Counted from the first letter of the stretch, positions 17,712 through 29,235 are shown. The stretch is DNA of 64,000 nucleotides from Hydrogenophaga sp. (GCF_030656115.1 NZ_JAUSOO010000005.1:1-64000), one strand, 5' to 3'. The notes: generated from the sequence alone by a model not told the origin. Numbers and translations are program-made.

Positions 17712-18141
17712 TCAAACGGTGTTTTTGGAAGGGATGAGCTGCATGCCCATCGCCTTGGCCTTCTGGGCGAGGTTGTGCAAGACCCTCTGGCGGTAGCGTT
17801 CTTCAAAGTATTCCTGCCCCCGGTCGGTGTATTCCTGGCCGTGTCGGAGCATGGCGCAGGGGGTGTATGAACTCCCTCCACCTGTGGGGGGCTGGGGTGA
17901 GGGGCTCTGCGCACCTTTCATCATGAGAGGGCTGTTGCCTTGGTGTACAACTGTACGCGTCGTATTCCTGGCCCAAGCGGGCCTGTTCGCGTCTACTGCC
18001 CACGCCTTGCCGTGGGGCGTACAACCACAGGGTGAACAGGATGCGCGGGTCAATCGCCGCACGGCCGGTCGTGCGGCCACGCGCCTTGATGGCTTGGAGC
18101 CGTTTGCTCAGGTCCTGGCGTTCGACGGGCTGCACGCTCAT
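17712..18141 (-). pseudogene. IS1182-type transposase, N- and C-terminal fragments
   Basis: Two pieces of one transposase remain on the minus strand. From 18141 the frame reads MSVQPVERQDL and then AAIDPRILFTLWLYA and QEYDAY, the N-terminal domain of IS1182-type proteins. After about 17955 it becomes unrelated sequence rich in CCCCAGCCCCCCACAGG-type repeats. A second frame ending at 17712 contains DRGQEYFEERYRQRVLHNL and QKAKAMGMQL, a typical C-terminus. The catalytic middle is missing. The first ATG overlaps the stop codon of the small membrane-protein gene, which suggests insertion right at that gene's 3' end. Confidence 0.6.
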
Positions 18142-18341
18142 TTTTGCTTGGTCGCTTCTCGCTTTTTGTTGGCTTTGCGTCTTTGCGGCGTGCGCATCAG
18201 GTAAACCACCAGTATGACTGGCATCAAACCGTAAAGAAAAAAGGTCACAATGGCTCCCAGCACGGTGCCTGTGCTGTTGAAAGCTTCGGCCACCGACATC
18301 ATAAGTACCACGTAAATCCAACCGATCACCACCAGATACAC
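18138..18341 (-). CDS. Small two-helix membrane protein
   Basis: A 67-residue protein with two hydrophobic segments (about residues 3-20, YLVVIGWIYVVLMMSVAEA, and 28-48, GAIVTFFLYGLMPVILVVYL) and a short, strongly basic cytoplasmic tail (RTPQRRKANKKREATKQK). The pattern resembles a small inner-membrane protein widespread in Burkholderiales whose function I do not know. It is transcribed divergently from phaC with a gap of about 130 bp. A transposase remnant begins within its stop codon. Confidence 0.55.
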   Translation of the reverse strand: MYLVVIGWIYVVLMMSVAEAFNSTGTVLGAIVTFFLYGLMPVILVVYLMRTPQRRKANKKREATKQK

Positions 18342-18469
18342 AGTGTTCCTTGAAGTCCAGGACAGGTTGTCAGCTTGCTGGAAGCCGTGAAACCGACACT
18401 AGGGAAAACCCGGAATCTCTCCCTAGAGGGATAGATAATAAGCCTCAGGCAAAACCATTGGAGACAAGC

Positions 18470-20314
18470 ATGACATCTGGTAAACCACCCGCAAAGCCTT
18501 GGCAAGATGCAGCACAGGAATTTCAGAAAAATCTCATTGCGCAGTGGACGCAGGCGGCGCAGGCCTTCCCTGGTGCTGCTCAGGCGGGTTCGCAGGGCAT
18601 TACCGATCCCTTCGCTGCCTTCAAGGCCTTTATGCCGCAAACCGGTTCGGCTAACCCGTTTGGCATGGCTATGCCAGATTTGGGTGCAGGCATGCCCAAC
18701 TTGGCAAGCATGGGCGATTTGTTCGCCAAAGCTGCAGGCCAGAAGGTGAGCTTTGATCCTTCCAAAATGATTGAAATTCAAAACACCTACCTTAAAGAGG
18801 TGACAGATCTGTGGAATCAGGGGCTGGACGCAAAACCTGTCAACGACCGCCGTTTCTCTGCTGAGGCGTGGGCAAACAACCCGGTGGCGGCTTTTTCTGC
18901 TGCGGCCTATTTGCTCAATGCACGCACGCTCATGGCCATGGCCGACGCGGTGGACGGTGACACCAAAACCAAAAGCCGAGTGCGTTTTGCGGTGCAGCAA
19001 TGGATCGATGCCAGTGCACCCAGCAACTTCCTGGCTTTCAATGCCGACGCGCAAAAGAAAGCCATCGAAACCAAGGGTGAGAGCATCGCCAAGGGCGTGG
19101 CCAATCTGCTGCACGACATGAAGCAGGGTCATGTGTCCATGACGGACGAGAGCGTCTTTGAGGTAGGCAAAAACGTGGCCACCACCGAAGGCGGCGTGGT
19201 GTTCGAGAACGAGTTGTTCCAGCTGATCGAATACAAACCGCTCACCGCCAAGGTGTACGAGCGTCCGTTCCTGCTGGTGCCGCCGTGCATCAACAAGTTC
19301 TATATCCTCGACTTGCAACCGGCCAATTCGCTGATCCGCTATTGCGTGGAGCAGGGCCACCGCACCTTTGTGGTGAGTTGGCGCAACCCCGATGAGTCTC
19401 TGGCGCACAAAACCTGGGACAACTACATTGAAGATGCGGTAATCAAGGCCATTGGCGTCACGCAAGACATCACTGGCGCTGAGACCCTCAACGCGCTAGG
19501 TTTTTGTGTGGGCGGCACCATGCTGAGCAACGCGCTTGCTGTGTTGGCTGCGCGGGGCGAGGAGCCTGTGAATTGCGCCACCTTCCTCACCACCCTGATC
19601 GACTTCACCGACACCGGTATTCTTGATGTCTTCATCGACGAAAATTTCGTGAAGATGCGCGAGATGCAGTTTGCTCAGGGCGGCCTGATGCCCGGCCGAG
19701 ATCTGGCCACCACCTTCAGCTTCCTGCGTCCCAATGACTTGGTGTGGAACTACGTGGTGGGCAACTACCTCAAGGGCGAGTCGCCACCGCCGTTTGACCT
19801 GCTGTACTGGAACTCGGACGCAACCAACCTGCCTGGCCCGTACTACGCTTGGTACCTGCGTCAGACCTACCTGGAAAACAACCTTGTCAAGCCCGGCAAA
19901 ACCGAAGTTTGTGGTGAAAAAATCGATTTTCGCCAAGTCAAGTTGCCGGTTTACATCTACGGTTCGCGCGAAGACCACATCGTGCCAATTGGCGGCGCTT
20001 ATGCCAGTACCCAGGTGTTCCCGGGCAAGAAGCGCTTTGTCATGGGCGCGTCGGGGCACATTGCTGGTGTCATCAACCCGCCCGCTGCTGGCAAGCGCAG
20101 CCACTGGATCGGCCCTGCTGGCCAGTTCCCAGCCGATGTGAACGAGTGGATTGAAAGTGCTACCGAGCACAAAGGCAGTTGGTGGACCGACTGGGCTGCT
20201 TGGCTTAAGCCGCAGGCTGGCAAGCAAATTGCTGCGCCCAAGACCTATGGCAAAGGCAAGCAATACGCCGTTATTGAGCCTGCACCTGGCCGCTACGTGA
20301 AAGCCAAGGGCTGA
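18470..20314 (+). CDS. phaC: Class I poly(3-hydroxyalkanoate) synthase
   Basis: Polymerises (R)-3-hydroxyacyl-CoA into PHA at the granule surface. The protein is about 614 residues, class I size, from the ATG at 18470, which is preceded by TTGGAGACAAGC. The lipase-like box reads G-F-C-V-G-G with nucleophile Cys346, followed in order by the Asp region (YGSREDHIVP) and the His region (GASGHIAGVINP) of the catalytic triad. Typical PhaC stretches such as PPCINKFYILDLQP and SWRNPDES are present. Its first about 100 residues are Ala/Gln/Pro-rich as in other class I enzymes. phaA and phaB follow on the same strand. Confidence 0.95.
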   Translation: MTSGKPPAKPWQDAAQEFQKNLIAQWTQAAQAFPGAAQAGSQGITDPFAAFKAFMPQTGSANPFGMAMPDLGAGMPNLASMGDLFAKAAGQKVSFDPSKMIEIQNTYLKEVTDLWNQGLDAKPVNDRRFSAEAWANNPVAAFSAAAYLLNARTLMAMADAVDGDTKTKSRVRFAVQQWIDASAPSNFLAFNADAQKKAIETKGESIAKGVANLLHDMKQGHVSMTDESVFEVGKNVATTEGGVVFENELFQLIEYKPLTAKVYERPFLLVPPCINKFYILDLQPANSLIRYCVEQGHRTFVVSWRNPDESLAHKTWDNYIEDAVIKAIGVTQDITGAETLNALGFCVGGTMLSNALAVLAARGEEPVNCATFLTTLIDFTDTGILDVFIDENFVKMREMQFAQGGLMPGRDLATTFSFLRPNDLVWNYVVGNYLKGESPPPFDLLYWNSDATNLPGPYYAWYLRQTYLENNLVKPGKTEVCGEKIDFRQVKLPVYIYGSREDHIVPIGGAYASTQVFPGKKRFVMGASGHIAGVINPPAAGKRSHWIGPAGQFPADVNEWIESATEHKGSWWTDWAAWLKPQAGKQIAAPKTYGKGKQYAVIEPAPGRYVKAKG

Positions 20315-20408
20315 TACTTTTTAAGGGAGATCTGGCCATCCTGGTGGCTGGACTGCGTTTGCAGATCACTTCCTGAATTCCCCGTTTATTTACCTGAGGA
20401 GACCTCAA

Positions 20409-21587
20409 ATGGAAGATATCGTCATCGTTTCAGCAGCCCGCACCGCCGTGGGTAAATTTGGCGGCTCGCTCGCCAAGGTGCCCGCTACCGAGTTGGGTTC
20501 CATCGTCATCAAAGCCTTGTTGGAGCGCAGTGGCCTGCCAGTGGACGCTGTGGGTGAGGTCATCATGGGCCAGGTCTTGGCTGCAGGCTGTGGCCAAAAC
20601 CCGGCCCGCCAGGCCATGATGAAAGCCGGTGTGGCCAAGGAAACCCCAGCGCTGACCATCAACGCCGTGTGCGGCTCGGGCCTGAAGGCCGTGATGCTCG
20701 CCGCCCAGGCCGTGGCCTGGGGTGACAGCGAAATTGTGATCGCTGGTGGCCAGGAAAACATGAGCGCCAGCCCGCATGTGCTCAACGGCAGCCGCGATGG
20801 CCAGCGCATGGGCGACTGGAAAATGACCGACACCATGATCGTCGACGGCCTGTGGGACGTGTACAACCAGTACCACATGGGTATCACCGCCGAGAACGTG
20901 GCCAAGGCCCACGGCATCACCCGCGAGATGCAGGATGCGCTGGCCGCAGGCAGCCAACGCAAAGCCGCTGCCGCGCAGGCCGCTGGCAAGTTCCAGGACG
21001 AGATCGTCGGCGTGAGCATTCCGCAGCGCAAAGGCGATCCGGTCCTGTTCAACAGCGACGAATTCATCAACGCCAAGACCACCGCCGAGGTGTTGGCTGG
21101 TCTGCGCCCTGCGTTCGACAAGGCCGGTTCGGTAACCGCCGGCAATGCCTCGGGCATCAACGACGGCGCCGCTGCTGTGATGGTGATGACGGCCAAAAAG
21201 GCCGCAGCCCTGGGCCTCACGCCGCTGGCGCGTATTGCCGCTTTCGGCACCAGCGGCCTCGACCCCGCCACCATGGGTATGGGTCCTGTGCCGGCCTCGC
21301 AAAAAGCGCTGGCCCGTGCGGGATGGAAGGCGTCCGATGTGGATCTTTTTGAACTCAACGAAGCTTTTGCCGCACAAGCTTGCGCCGTGAACCAGGCGCT
21401 GGACATCGACCCTGCCAAGGTGAACGTCAACGGTGGTGCCATCGCCATCGGGCATCCCATCGGGGCATCCGGTTGCCGCATTCTGGTGACGCTGTTGCAT
21501 GAAATGCAGCGCACCAATGCCAAGAAGGGCTTGGCGGCGCTGTGCATTGGTGGCGGCATGGGCGTATCGCTGGCCGTTGAGCGTTGA
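20409..21587 (+). CDS. phaA: Acetyl-CoA acetyltransferase (beta-ketothiolase)
   Basis: Condenses two acetyl-CoA to acetoacetyl-CoA, the first step of polyhydroxybutyrate synthesis. The 392-residue protein matches the thiolase family throughout: nucleophile Cys88 in NAVCGSGLKAV, the NEAFAAQ stretch, His in GGAIAIGHPIGASG, and the second catalytic Cys near residue 379 in CIGGGMG. AGGAGA lies just upstream of the ATG. It sits 94 bp after phaC and 209 bp before phaB, the standard phaCAB order. Confidence 0.93.
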   Translation: MEDIVIVSAARTAVGKFGGSLAKVPATELGSIVIKALLERSGLPVDAVGEVIMGQVLAAGCGQNPARQAMMKAGVAKETPALTINAVCGSGLKAVMLAAQAVAWGDSEIVIAGGQENMSASPHVLNGSRDGQRMGDWKMTDTMIVDGLWDVYNQYHMGITAENVAKAHGITREMQDALAAGSQRKAAAAQAAGKFQDEIVGVSIPQRKGDPVLFNSDEFINAKTTAEVLAGLRPAFDKAGSVTAGNASGINDGAAAVMVMTAKKAAALGLTPLARIAAFGTSGLDPATMGMGPVPASQKALARAGWKASDVDLFELNEAFAAQACAVNQALDIDPAKVNVNGGAIAIGHPIGASGCRILVTLLHEMQRTNAKKGLAALCIGGGMGVSLAVER

Positions 21588-21796
21588 TTCCGCTCAGCCG
21601 TGCGAGGGGCGCTGCCAGATACGGCGCTCTTCGCACTGTCCGTAGCTGTGCAGGCAGCTTCGGTGTCCCGGCGCTCAGCCATTCAAGAGACGGTGCAAGT
21701 GGATCAGTGGATTCGATTCCATCGCGCTCTTGAGAAACACATTTATTCCGATCCATTTTTTCCGCCATTTCGGCACCACCAAGAGGAGCAAACAAC

Positions 21797-22534
21797 ATGA
21801 ATCAAAAAGTAGCGTACGTCACCGGCGGCATGGGCGGCATTGGTACCGCCATTTGCCAGCGTCTTCACACCGAAGGCTTCAAGGTGATTGCTGGTTGCGG
21901 TCCCACGCGCGATTTCACCAAATGGCTCGACGAACAAAAAGCCCTGGGCTACACCTTCTACGCATCGGTTGGCAACGTGGGTGACTGGGATTCCACCGTT
22001 GAAGCTTTCACCAAGACCAAGGCCGAGCACGGCAGCATCGACGTGTTGGTGAACAACGCCGGTATCACCAAAGACCGCATGTTCCTGAAGATGTCGCGCG
22101 ACGACTGGGACGCTGTCATGAACACCAACCTGGACTCCATGTTCAACGTGACCAAACAGGTCGTGGCCGACATGGTGGAAAAGGGCTGGGGTCGCATCAT
22201 CAACATCTCGTCGGTGAACGGCGAAAAAGGCCAGGCGGGTCAGACCAATTACTCGGCTGCCAAGGCCGGCATGCACGGTTTCTCGATGGCTCTGGCACAA
22301 GAGCTGGCCACCAAGGGCGTGACCGTCAACACCGTGAGCCCGGGTTACATCGGCACCGACATGGTCAACGCCATCCGTCCCGATGTGCTGGAAAAAATTG
22401 TGGCCACTGTGCCGGTGAAGCGTTTGGGCAAGCCGAGCGAAATCGCCTCCATCATCGCCTGGCTGGCGTCGGACGAAGGTGGCTACGCTACCGGCGCTGA
22501 TTTTTCGGTCAACGGCGGTCTGCACATGGGGTGA
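21797..22534 (+). CDS. phaB: Acetoacetyl-CoA reductase
   Basis: An NADPH-dependent short-chain dehydrogenase of 245 residues that reduces acetoacetyl-CoA to (R)-3-hydroxybutyryl-CoA for PhaC. It has the nucleotide-binding TGGMGGIGTAI, NNAGITKD, catalytic Ser in INISSVNGEKGQAG and the Y-x3-K in NYSAAKAG, plus the PhaB-type ending GADFSVNGGLHMG. AGGAG precedes the ATG. A strong intrinsic terminator follows about 95 bp after the stop, ending the phaCAB unit. Confidence 0.94.
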   Translation: MNQKVAYVTGGMGGIGTAICQRLHTEGFKVIAGCGPTRDFTKWLDEQKALGYTFYASVGNVGDWDSTVEAFTKTKAEHGSIDVLVNNAGITKDRMFLKMSRDDWDAVMNTNLDSMFNVTKQVVADMVEKGWGRIINISSVNGEKGQAGQTNYSAAKAGMHGFSMALAQELATKGVTVNTVSPGYIGTDMVNAIRPDVLEKIVATVPVKRLGKPSEIASIIAWLASDEGGYATGADFSVNGGLHMG

Positions 22535-22628
22535 TGGTCCCTCCGAGCCATCCCCCAGGGTGGCGACATCAGCGGGCTGGCAAAGCCGGCTCAGCGATGT
22601 CCTGGGCTCAAGGCACTTCGTGCATCCA

Positions 22629-22650
22629 CCCCGCTTCGGCGGGGTTTTTT
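22629..22650 (+). terminator. Intrinsic terminator after phaB
   Basis: CCCCGC-TTCG-GCGGGG followed by six T: a six-base-pair GC stem with a stable tetraloop and a T tract. It separates phaB from dusA, whose start codon is only 24 bp further on. Confidence 0.85.
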
Positions 22651-22673
22651 GTGGCTGCAGGGATAATCGCCCG

Positions 22674-23699
22674 ATGTCTTCAACCGTTTCTCCCTGGCGT
22701 CTGTCCGTTGCCCCCATGATGGGTTGGACCGACCGCCACTGTCGCTACTTTCACCGCTTGCTCACGCGTCACACCCTCCTTTACACCGAGATGGTGACCA
22801 CCGGTGCGCTGATCCACGGCAATGCCGCACAGCACCTGAACTTCAACACCGAAGAGCATCCCGTGGCGCTCCAACTCGGTGGCAGCGATGCGGCCGACCT
22901 GGCTGCTTGCGCCAAACTGGGCCAGGACCGTGGCTACGATGAGATCAACCTCAATTGCGGCTGCCCGAGCGAGCGCGTGTTGCGCGGTGCCTTCGGCGCC
23001 TGCCTCATGGGCGAGGCCGCGCTGGTGCGCGACTGTGTCAAGGCCATGGTGGACGTGGTGGACATCCCGGTCACGGTCAAGCACCGCATTGGTATTGACA
23101 AGGTGGAGAGCTACGACTTTGTGCGCGACTTTGTGGGCACCGTGGCCGAAGGGGGCTGCCAGGTATTTCTGGTGCACGCGCGCAACGCCTGGCTGCAAGG
23201 CCTGTCGCCGAAAGAAAACCGCGAGATTCCACCGCTGCGCTACGAACTGGCCCACCGCCTCAAGCAGGACTTTCCGAACCTGACCATTGCCGTCAATGGC
23301 GGCATCACCACCCATGAGCAAATCGAGGCGCAACTGGCCCATCTGGACGGTGTGATGGTGGGGCGCGAGGCTTACCACAACCCCTGGCTCATGGTGGACT
23401 GGGACCTCCGTTTTTATGCCGACGGTACACGCCCGACGCCCACCCGCGAAGCGGTCGAGCTGGCCATGGTGGACTACATGGAGCGCGCCCACGCCGAAGA
23501 CGGCGTGAACTGGTATTCCATCGCCAGCCACATGCTGGGCTTGCGCCACGGCCTGCACGGTGCGCGCAAGTGGCGCCAGGTGTGGAGTGATCACCACCTC
23601 AAACCCTTGCCCGCGCGCGAAGTCTGGGCCATGGCCCAGGCCCATGTCAGACCCGCTGGCGAAGAGCCACGACCCGAACCCCTTGTTTCACTCTTTTGA
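22674..23699 (+). CDS. dusA: tRNA-dihydrouridine synthase A
   Basis: A flavoenzyme of 341 residues that reduces specific uridines in the tRNA D-loop. The TIM-barrel start RLSVAPMMGWTDRHCRYFHR, the FMN-site patterns ALQLGGSD and EINLNCGCPSERV (with the catalytic Cys), and KHRIGID, HARNAWLQGLSPKENR and GVMVGREAYHNPW are all DusA-specific. The ATG at 22674 follows the phaB terminator closely, so the promoter may overlap that region. The next gene starts 11 bp after the stop. Confidence 0.93.
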   Translation: MSSTVSPWRLSVAPMMGWTDRHCRYFHRLLTRHTLLYTEMVTTGALIHGNAAQHLNFNTEEHPVALQLGGSDAADLAACAKLGQDRGYDEINLNCGCPSERVLRGAFGACLMGEAALVRDCVKAMVDVVDIPVTVKHRIGIDKVESYDFVRDFVGTVAEGGCQVFLVHARNAWLQGLSPKENREIPPLRYELAHRLKQDFPNLTIAVNGGITTHEQIEAQLAHLDGVMVGREAYHNPWLMVDWDLRFYADGTRPTPTREAVELAMVDYMERAHAEDGVNWYSIASHMLGLRHGLHGARKWRQVWSDHHLKPLPAREVWAMAQAHVRPAGEEPRPEPLVSLF

Positions 23700-23710
23700 A
23701 AGTCCGTGCC

Positions 23711-24154
23711 ATGAACCGTTTGCTGCTCTGCTCCACCACACTGGCGCTTAGCGTGTTGGCTTTGCCCGCCGTGGCCCAAAATGCCGTGCTTGATGCCGCA
23801 GCCCAGGAAGCGGGCGCGGTGGTCACGAAGTCGGGCTTGGTGTACCGCGCACTCAAGGAGGGCAGTGGTGCTTCACCCAGTGCGGCTGATACGGTGAAGG
23901 TGCACTACAAAGGTGCTTTTCCAGATGGCAAAGAGTTCGACAGTTCCTATTCGCGCGGAACACCGATTGAGTTCCCGCTTGGCCGCGTGATTCCGTGCTG
24001 GACCGAAGGCGTGCAGCGCATCAAAGTGGGCGGCCGAGCCAAGCTGACCTGCCCAAGCCAGATTGCCTACGGCGAACGCGGTGCGGGCCGCGTGATTCCA
24101 CCCAACGCCACGCTGGTGTTTGAAGTGGAATTGTTGGGCATCAACGGCAAGTGA
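23711..24154 (+). CDS. Periplasmic FKBP-type peptidyl-prolyl isomerase
   Basis: A 147-residue protein with a Sec signal (cleavage near AVAQ) and one FKBP domain: VKVHYKGAFPDGKEFDSSYSRG, then FPLGRVIPCWTEGVQRIKVGG and IPPNATLVFEVELLGI. It should catalyse proline isomerisation of exported proteins. It is placed 11 bp after dusA, probably cotranscribed. An earlier in-frame start would add a few residues ahead of a normal signal peptide, so the ATG at 23711 is preferred. Confidence 0.85.
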   Translation: MNRLLLCSTTLALSVLALPAVAQNAVLDAAAQEAGAVVTKSGLVYRALKEGSGASPSAADTVKVHYKGAFPDGKEFDSSYSRGTPIEFPLGRVIPCWTEGVQRIKVGGRAKLTCPSQIAYGERGAGRVIPPNATLVFEVELLGINGK

Positions 24155-24171
24155 TGCCGTTGCGCTGAGGC

Positions 24172-25062
24172 TTAAAAACCCACAGCGCGCAGGTCGATGC
24201 ACCCGTTGGCCACGGGCGGGCACCAGAAGTAGGCGCCAGTTTGGGGTTCGGTGAAGGTGAAGAGGGCGTCTGTCATGCCGTCTTCGGCTCCCGACATGCG
24301 GCCCAGCAGTGCTTCGAACGCGTCGAACGAATGCCCGAAAGCGGTGAAGACCAGGCCGCCGACATTGCCTTCGGCCCAGGGCATGGAGCGGCGGAGCACA
24401 AACGCTTGCGGGTCAAAGCTTTCTTGGGCAGTGCGTTTCACGTGGGCTGAGTTGGGAGCGTCGTCCAGTTCTTCGTTGCTGTCTTTGTCGCGGCCAATGG
24501 TGTGGTCTTGCTGCAGGCGTGGCATGGCTTCAAAGCGGCTCATGTGGTGGTGCCAGCGCTGCACCGCTACAAAGCTGCTGCCGGCCAGCGGGCCCGCCGA
24601 CTCGGGCACCAGCGCTGCGGCGTGGGCTTCGCCGCCTTGCGGGTTTTCGGTACCGTCTTCGTAGCCCGTCAGGTCTTTGCCGTTGTCGTGGTTGAACGCG
24701 TCCGTGATGTGCTGCACATCGAACGCAGGTGCCAGCAGAGTTTCCAGGTGGCGGCTGCGGATCAGCAGTTCACCCCGGTCGGCGCCGCGCAGCCAGATCC
24801 AGAGATCGGCCGGTGTGGCGGGCAGTTTGATCCGCGCACCATCAATGCCCTGAAAGCTCTTGAGACCAGGGATGCTGGCGCCGAGTTCGCGCACCAGCGA
24901 CGCGCCCAAACCGATCACGGTGTGTTCACCATCGGCCTGGCTGGCCAGATGGCGCAGCACGGTTTGAGGTTCGGCCCCCACGCGCAACTGGCAGGTGAGA
25001 TAGCGGGCCTGTGCGGGAATGTTGGCAAGAATGCCGGGTTGGGCTCGAGTGGACAAAGACAT
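24172..25062 (-). CDS. Dyp-type heme peroxidase
   Basis: A 296-residue dye-decolourising peroxidase. The signature GYEDGTENPQ (G-x-x-D-G with the distal Asp), the proximal-His region QRWHHHMSRFEAM and the conserved IGRDKDSNEELDDAP and AFGHSFDAFEALLGRM are visible. There is no signal peptide from the ATG at 25062, so it is probably cytoplasmic or cargo of an encapsulin; no encapsulin gene is seen nearby. Frames extending further upstream add a low-complexity segment and are unlikely to be translated. It converges with the FKBP gene, 17 bp apart. Confidence 0.85.
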   Translation of the reverse strand: MSLSTRAQPGILANIPAQARYLTCQLRVGAEPQTVLRHLASQADGEHTVIGLGASLVRELGASIPGLKSFQGIDGARIKLPATPADLWIWLRGADRGELLIRSRHLETLLAPAFDVQHITDAFNHDNGKDLTGYEDGTENPQGGEAHAAALVPESAGPLAGSSFVAVQRWHHHMSRFEAMPRLQQDHTIGRDKDSNEELDDAPNSAHVKRTAQESFDPQAFVLRRSMPWAEGNVGGLVFTAFGHSFDAFEALLGRMSGAEDGMTDALFTFTEPQTGAYFWCPPVANGCIDLRAVGF

Positions 25063-25178
25063 GGTCGGGCTGCTGAGTTGGGTTGGAGGCTGCAAGGCGC
25101 TGGGTTGATGCTGGCAAGTTCGGTTCCTGAATTTACCAGCCACGGGCCGTGCCAGCGCAAGCCCAGCCGTTCACACGC

Positions 25179-25814
25179 TCAGGCTGCGGCTTCCAGCCCG
25201 TTGCGGAAATGCTCGTGCATGCGCTGCTGCGTCAGGGTTGCATCTCGCGCCAGCAAAGCCGCCATGACCGCCCGGTGTTCGGCCAGCGATTCTTTGATTC
25301 GTCCACTCTTGAGCAGCGAGTTGTGGCGGTTGAGCTTCATGACCTTGCGCAGGTCGGCCACCATTTGTTCGCGCCAGCGGTTGTTGGCGATCTCCAGCAG
25401 GCGCATGTGGAAACGCTCGTTGATGGCGAAAAAACGGTCTCGGTCGGCGGTGGCGGCTTCCAGCTCGGCGTGCAGGGTTTGCAGCTCGGCGTGCTCCTCG
25501 TCGGTGCCACGCTGGGCCACCACGCCGGCCGCGTCCGACTCCAGCAGCGCCAGCAGGTGATAGACATCGGCCAGGTCTTTGTCGGACACCTCAGTCACAT
25601 AGGCCCCACGGCGCACCTTCATGGTCACGAGCCCTTCGGCGGCCAGTACCTTGAGGGCTTCACGCAGGGGTGTGCGGCTGATGCCGTATTCCTCGGCTAT
25701 CTTGAGCTCGTCGATCCAGCTGCCGGGCTCCAGCTCGCGGCTGAAGATGCGCTGGCGCAGCAACTCAGCAACTTCTTCGTACAGGGCGCGGGGTGCGAGG
25801 GACAGGGCAGACAT
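25179..25814 (-). CDS. GntR-family (FadR/FCD-type) transcriptional regulator
   Basis: A 211-residue regulator with an N-terminal winged helix (LYEEVAELLRQRIF, DELKIAEEYGISRTPLREAL and LAAEGLVTMKVRRGAYV) and a C-terminal FCD ligand-binding domain with the metal-site residues in NERFHMRLLEIANN and ESLAEHRAVM. It is divergent from the methylmalonyl-CoA mutase operon, and a dyad lies between that operon's -35 and -10 boxes. The natural inference is control of propionyl-CoA degradation by a pathway metabolite. The same 12-bp core upstream of prpE suggests a second target. Confidence 0.82.
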   Translation of the reverse strand: MSALSLAPRALYEEVAELLRQRIFSRELEPGSWIDELKIAEEYGISRTPLREALKVLAAEGLVTMKVRRGAYVTEVSDKDLADVYHLLALLESDAAGVVAQRGTDEEHAELQTLHAELEAATADRDRFFAINERFHMRLLEIANNRWREQMVADLRKVMKLNRHNSLLKSGRIKESLAEHRAVMAALLARDATLTQQRMHEHFRNGLEAAA

Positions 25815-25869
25815 GGGTGGTGTGACAGGGCTTTGTATAAGTCACCGATTGTAGTTCAGTAGGAATATT

Positions 25870-25897
25870 TTGCATCAATAATTATGAATGATATAAA
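25870..25897 (+). promoter_or_regulatory. Promoter with embedded operator for the mcm operon
   Basis: TTGCAT (25870-25875) and TATAAA (25892-25897), 16 bp apart, form a good sigma-70 promoter. The dyad ATCAATAATTATGAATGAT (25874-25892; 14 of 19 positions symmetric) fills the spacer, a position where a bound repressor would block RNA polymerase. It shares ATAATTATGAAT with the prpE upstream palindrome. Transcription would begin near 25904, beyond the first in-frame ATG (25898). Confidence 0.55.
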
Positions 25898-25957
25898 ATG
25901 CCGCCTGCTCCCGTTGCCACCGTTGACTTTTCCGTACCGACCAAACCACCGCCCGCC

Positions 25958-28120
<2,163 letters not shown>

Positions 28121-28126
28121 AGCTCC

Positions 28127-29182
28127 ATGACCGCTGATCGCTCTGAGCCCGTTGAAGGGTTCGCTCAACCCCGGCAAGTGGTTGAGGCACCGCTGCTGGA
28201 GCGGGTGTTGCACGGCACCCCCACCGTGCAGCGCCGCGCCATGGCCAAGGCCATCACCTTGCTCGAATCCACCCGCGTCGACCACCGTGCGCAGGGTGAC
28301 GAGCTGCTCACTGCCTTGTTGCCGCACACGGGCCAGTCGTTCCGGCTGGGTATCAGCGGTGTGCCGGGCGTGGGCAAAAGCACATTCATTGAAGCCCTGG
28401 GCCTGTACCTCATTGGTCTGGGCCACCGCGTGGCGGTGCTCACCATCGACCCGTCTTCCACCGTTTCGGGTGGTTCCATTCTGGGCGACAAAACCCGCAT
28501 GGAACACCTGAGCGTGCACGAAAAAGCCTATATCCGTCCCAGCCCGAGCAGCGGCACACTGGGCGGTGTGGCGGAAAAAACGCGCGAGGCCATGCTGGTG
28601 TGCGAGGCGGCTGGTTACGACATCGTGATGGTGGAAACCGTGGGCGTGGGCCAGAGCGAGACGGCGGTGGCCAACATGACCGACATGTTTGTGCTGCTGC
28701 AACTGCCCAACGCGGGCGACGACCTGCAGGCCATCAAGAAGGGTGTGATGGAGCTGGCCGACCTGGTGGTCATCAACAAGGCCGACATCGACCCCGACGC
28801 CGCCACCCGGGCGCGTGCGCAAATCACGTCCAGCCTGCGCTTGCTGGGGCTGCATGGTCGCTCAGAGCATGCCCACCACGACGAAGGCATTTGGCACCCG
28901 CAGGTGATTGAAATCAGTGCCCTGCACAACCGGGGTGTGGACAGTTTCTGGCGCGAGGTGACTCACTACCAGACGCTGCAAACCGCCAATGGCCGCCTGG
29001 CGGTGCGCCGCCAGCAACAGGCGTCTGCGTGGATGTGGGAGCGCATTGACGCGGGCCTGAAACAACGCTTTCGCGAGCATCCGCAGATCCGCGCGCGGCT
29101 CAATGACACCACCCGACGCGTGTTGGCGGGCGAATTGCCTGCATCCACCGCAGCGCGCCAGCTGCTCGAATGGTTTGACTGA
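28127..29182 (+). CDS. meaB: Methylmalonyl-CoA mutase-associated GTPase MeaB
   Basis: A G3E-family GTPase of 351 residues that gates cobalamin loading and protects the mutase from inactivation. Walker A reads [14 protein letters not shown]; other G motifs are the DKTRM region, [10 protein letters not shown] and VINKADID. The sequence [20 protein letters not shown] is typical of MeaB/ArgK. It follows the mutase by 6 bp and precedes pccB by 53 bp. Confidence 0.92.
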   Translation: MTADRSEPVEGFAQPRQVVEAPLLERVLHGTPTVQRRAMAKAITLLESTRVDHRAQGDELLTALLPHTGQSFRLGISGVPGVGKSTFIEALGLYLIGLGHRVAVLTIDPSSTVSGGSILGDKTRMEHLSVHEKAYIRPSPSSGTLGGVAEKTREAMLVCEAAGYDIVMVETVGVGQSETAVANMTDMFVLLQLPNAGDDLQAIKKGVMELADLVVINKADIDPDAATRARAQITSSLRLLGLHGRSEHAHHDEGIWHPQVIEISALHNRGVDSFWREVTHYQTLQTANGRLAVRRQQQASAWMWERIDAGLKQRFREHPQIRARLNDTTRRVLAGELPASTAARQLLEWFD

Positions 29183-29235
29183 GCTGTTTGATTCAACTGT
29201 TTGACCGAACCCGAACCGATTTTTCTGGAGACCCC

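Noticed and set aside
17860-17935. CCCCAGCCCCCCACAGG-type sequence as a CRISPR or tandem repeat
   Set aside because: It occurs once, without spacers or regular periodicity; it looks like a dispersed GC-rich repeat inside the transposase remnant. No CRISPR array was seen anywhere in the window.
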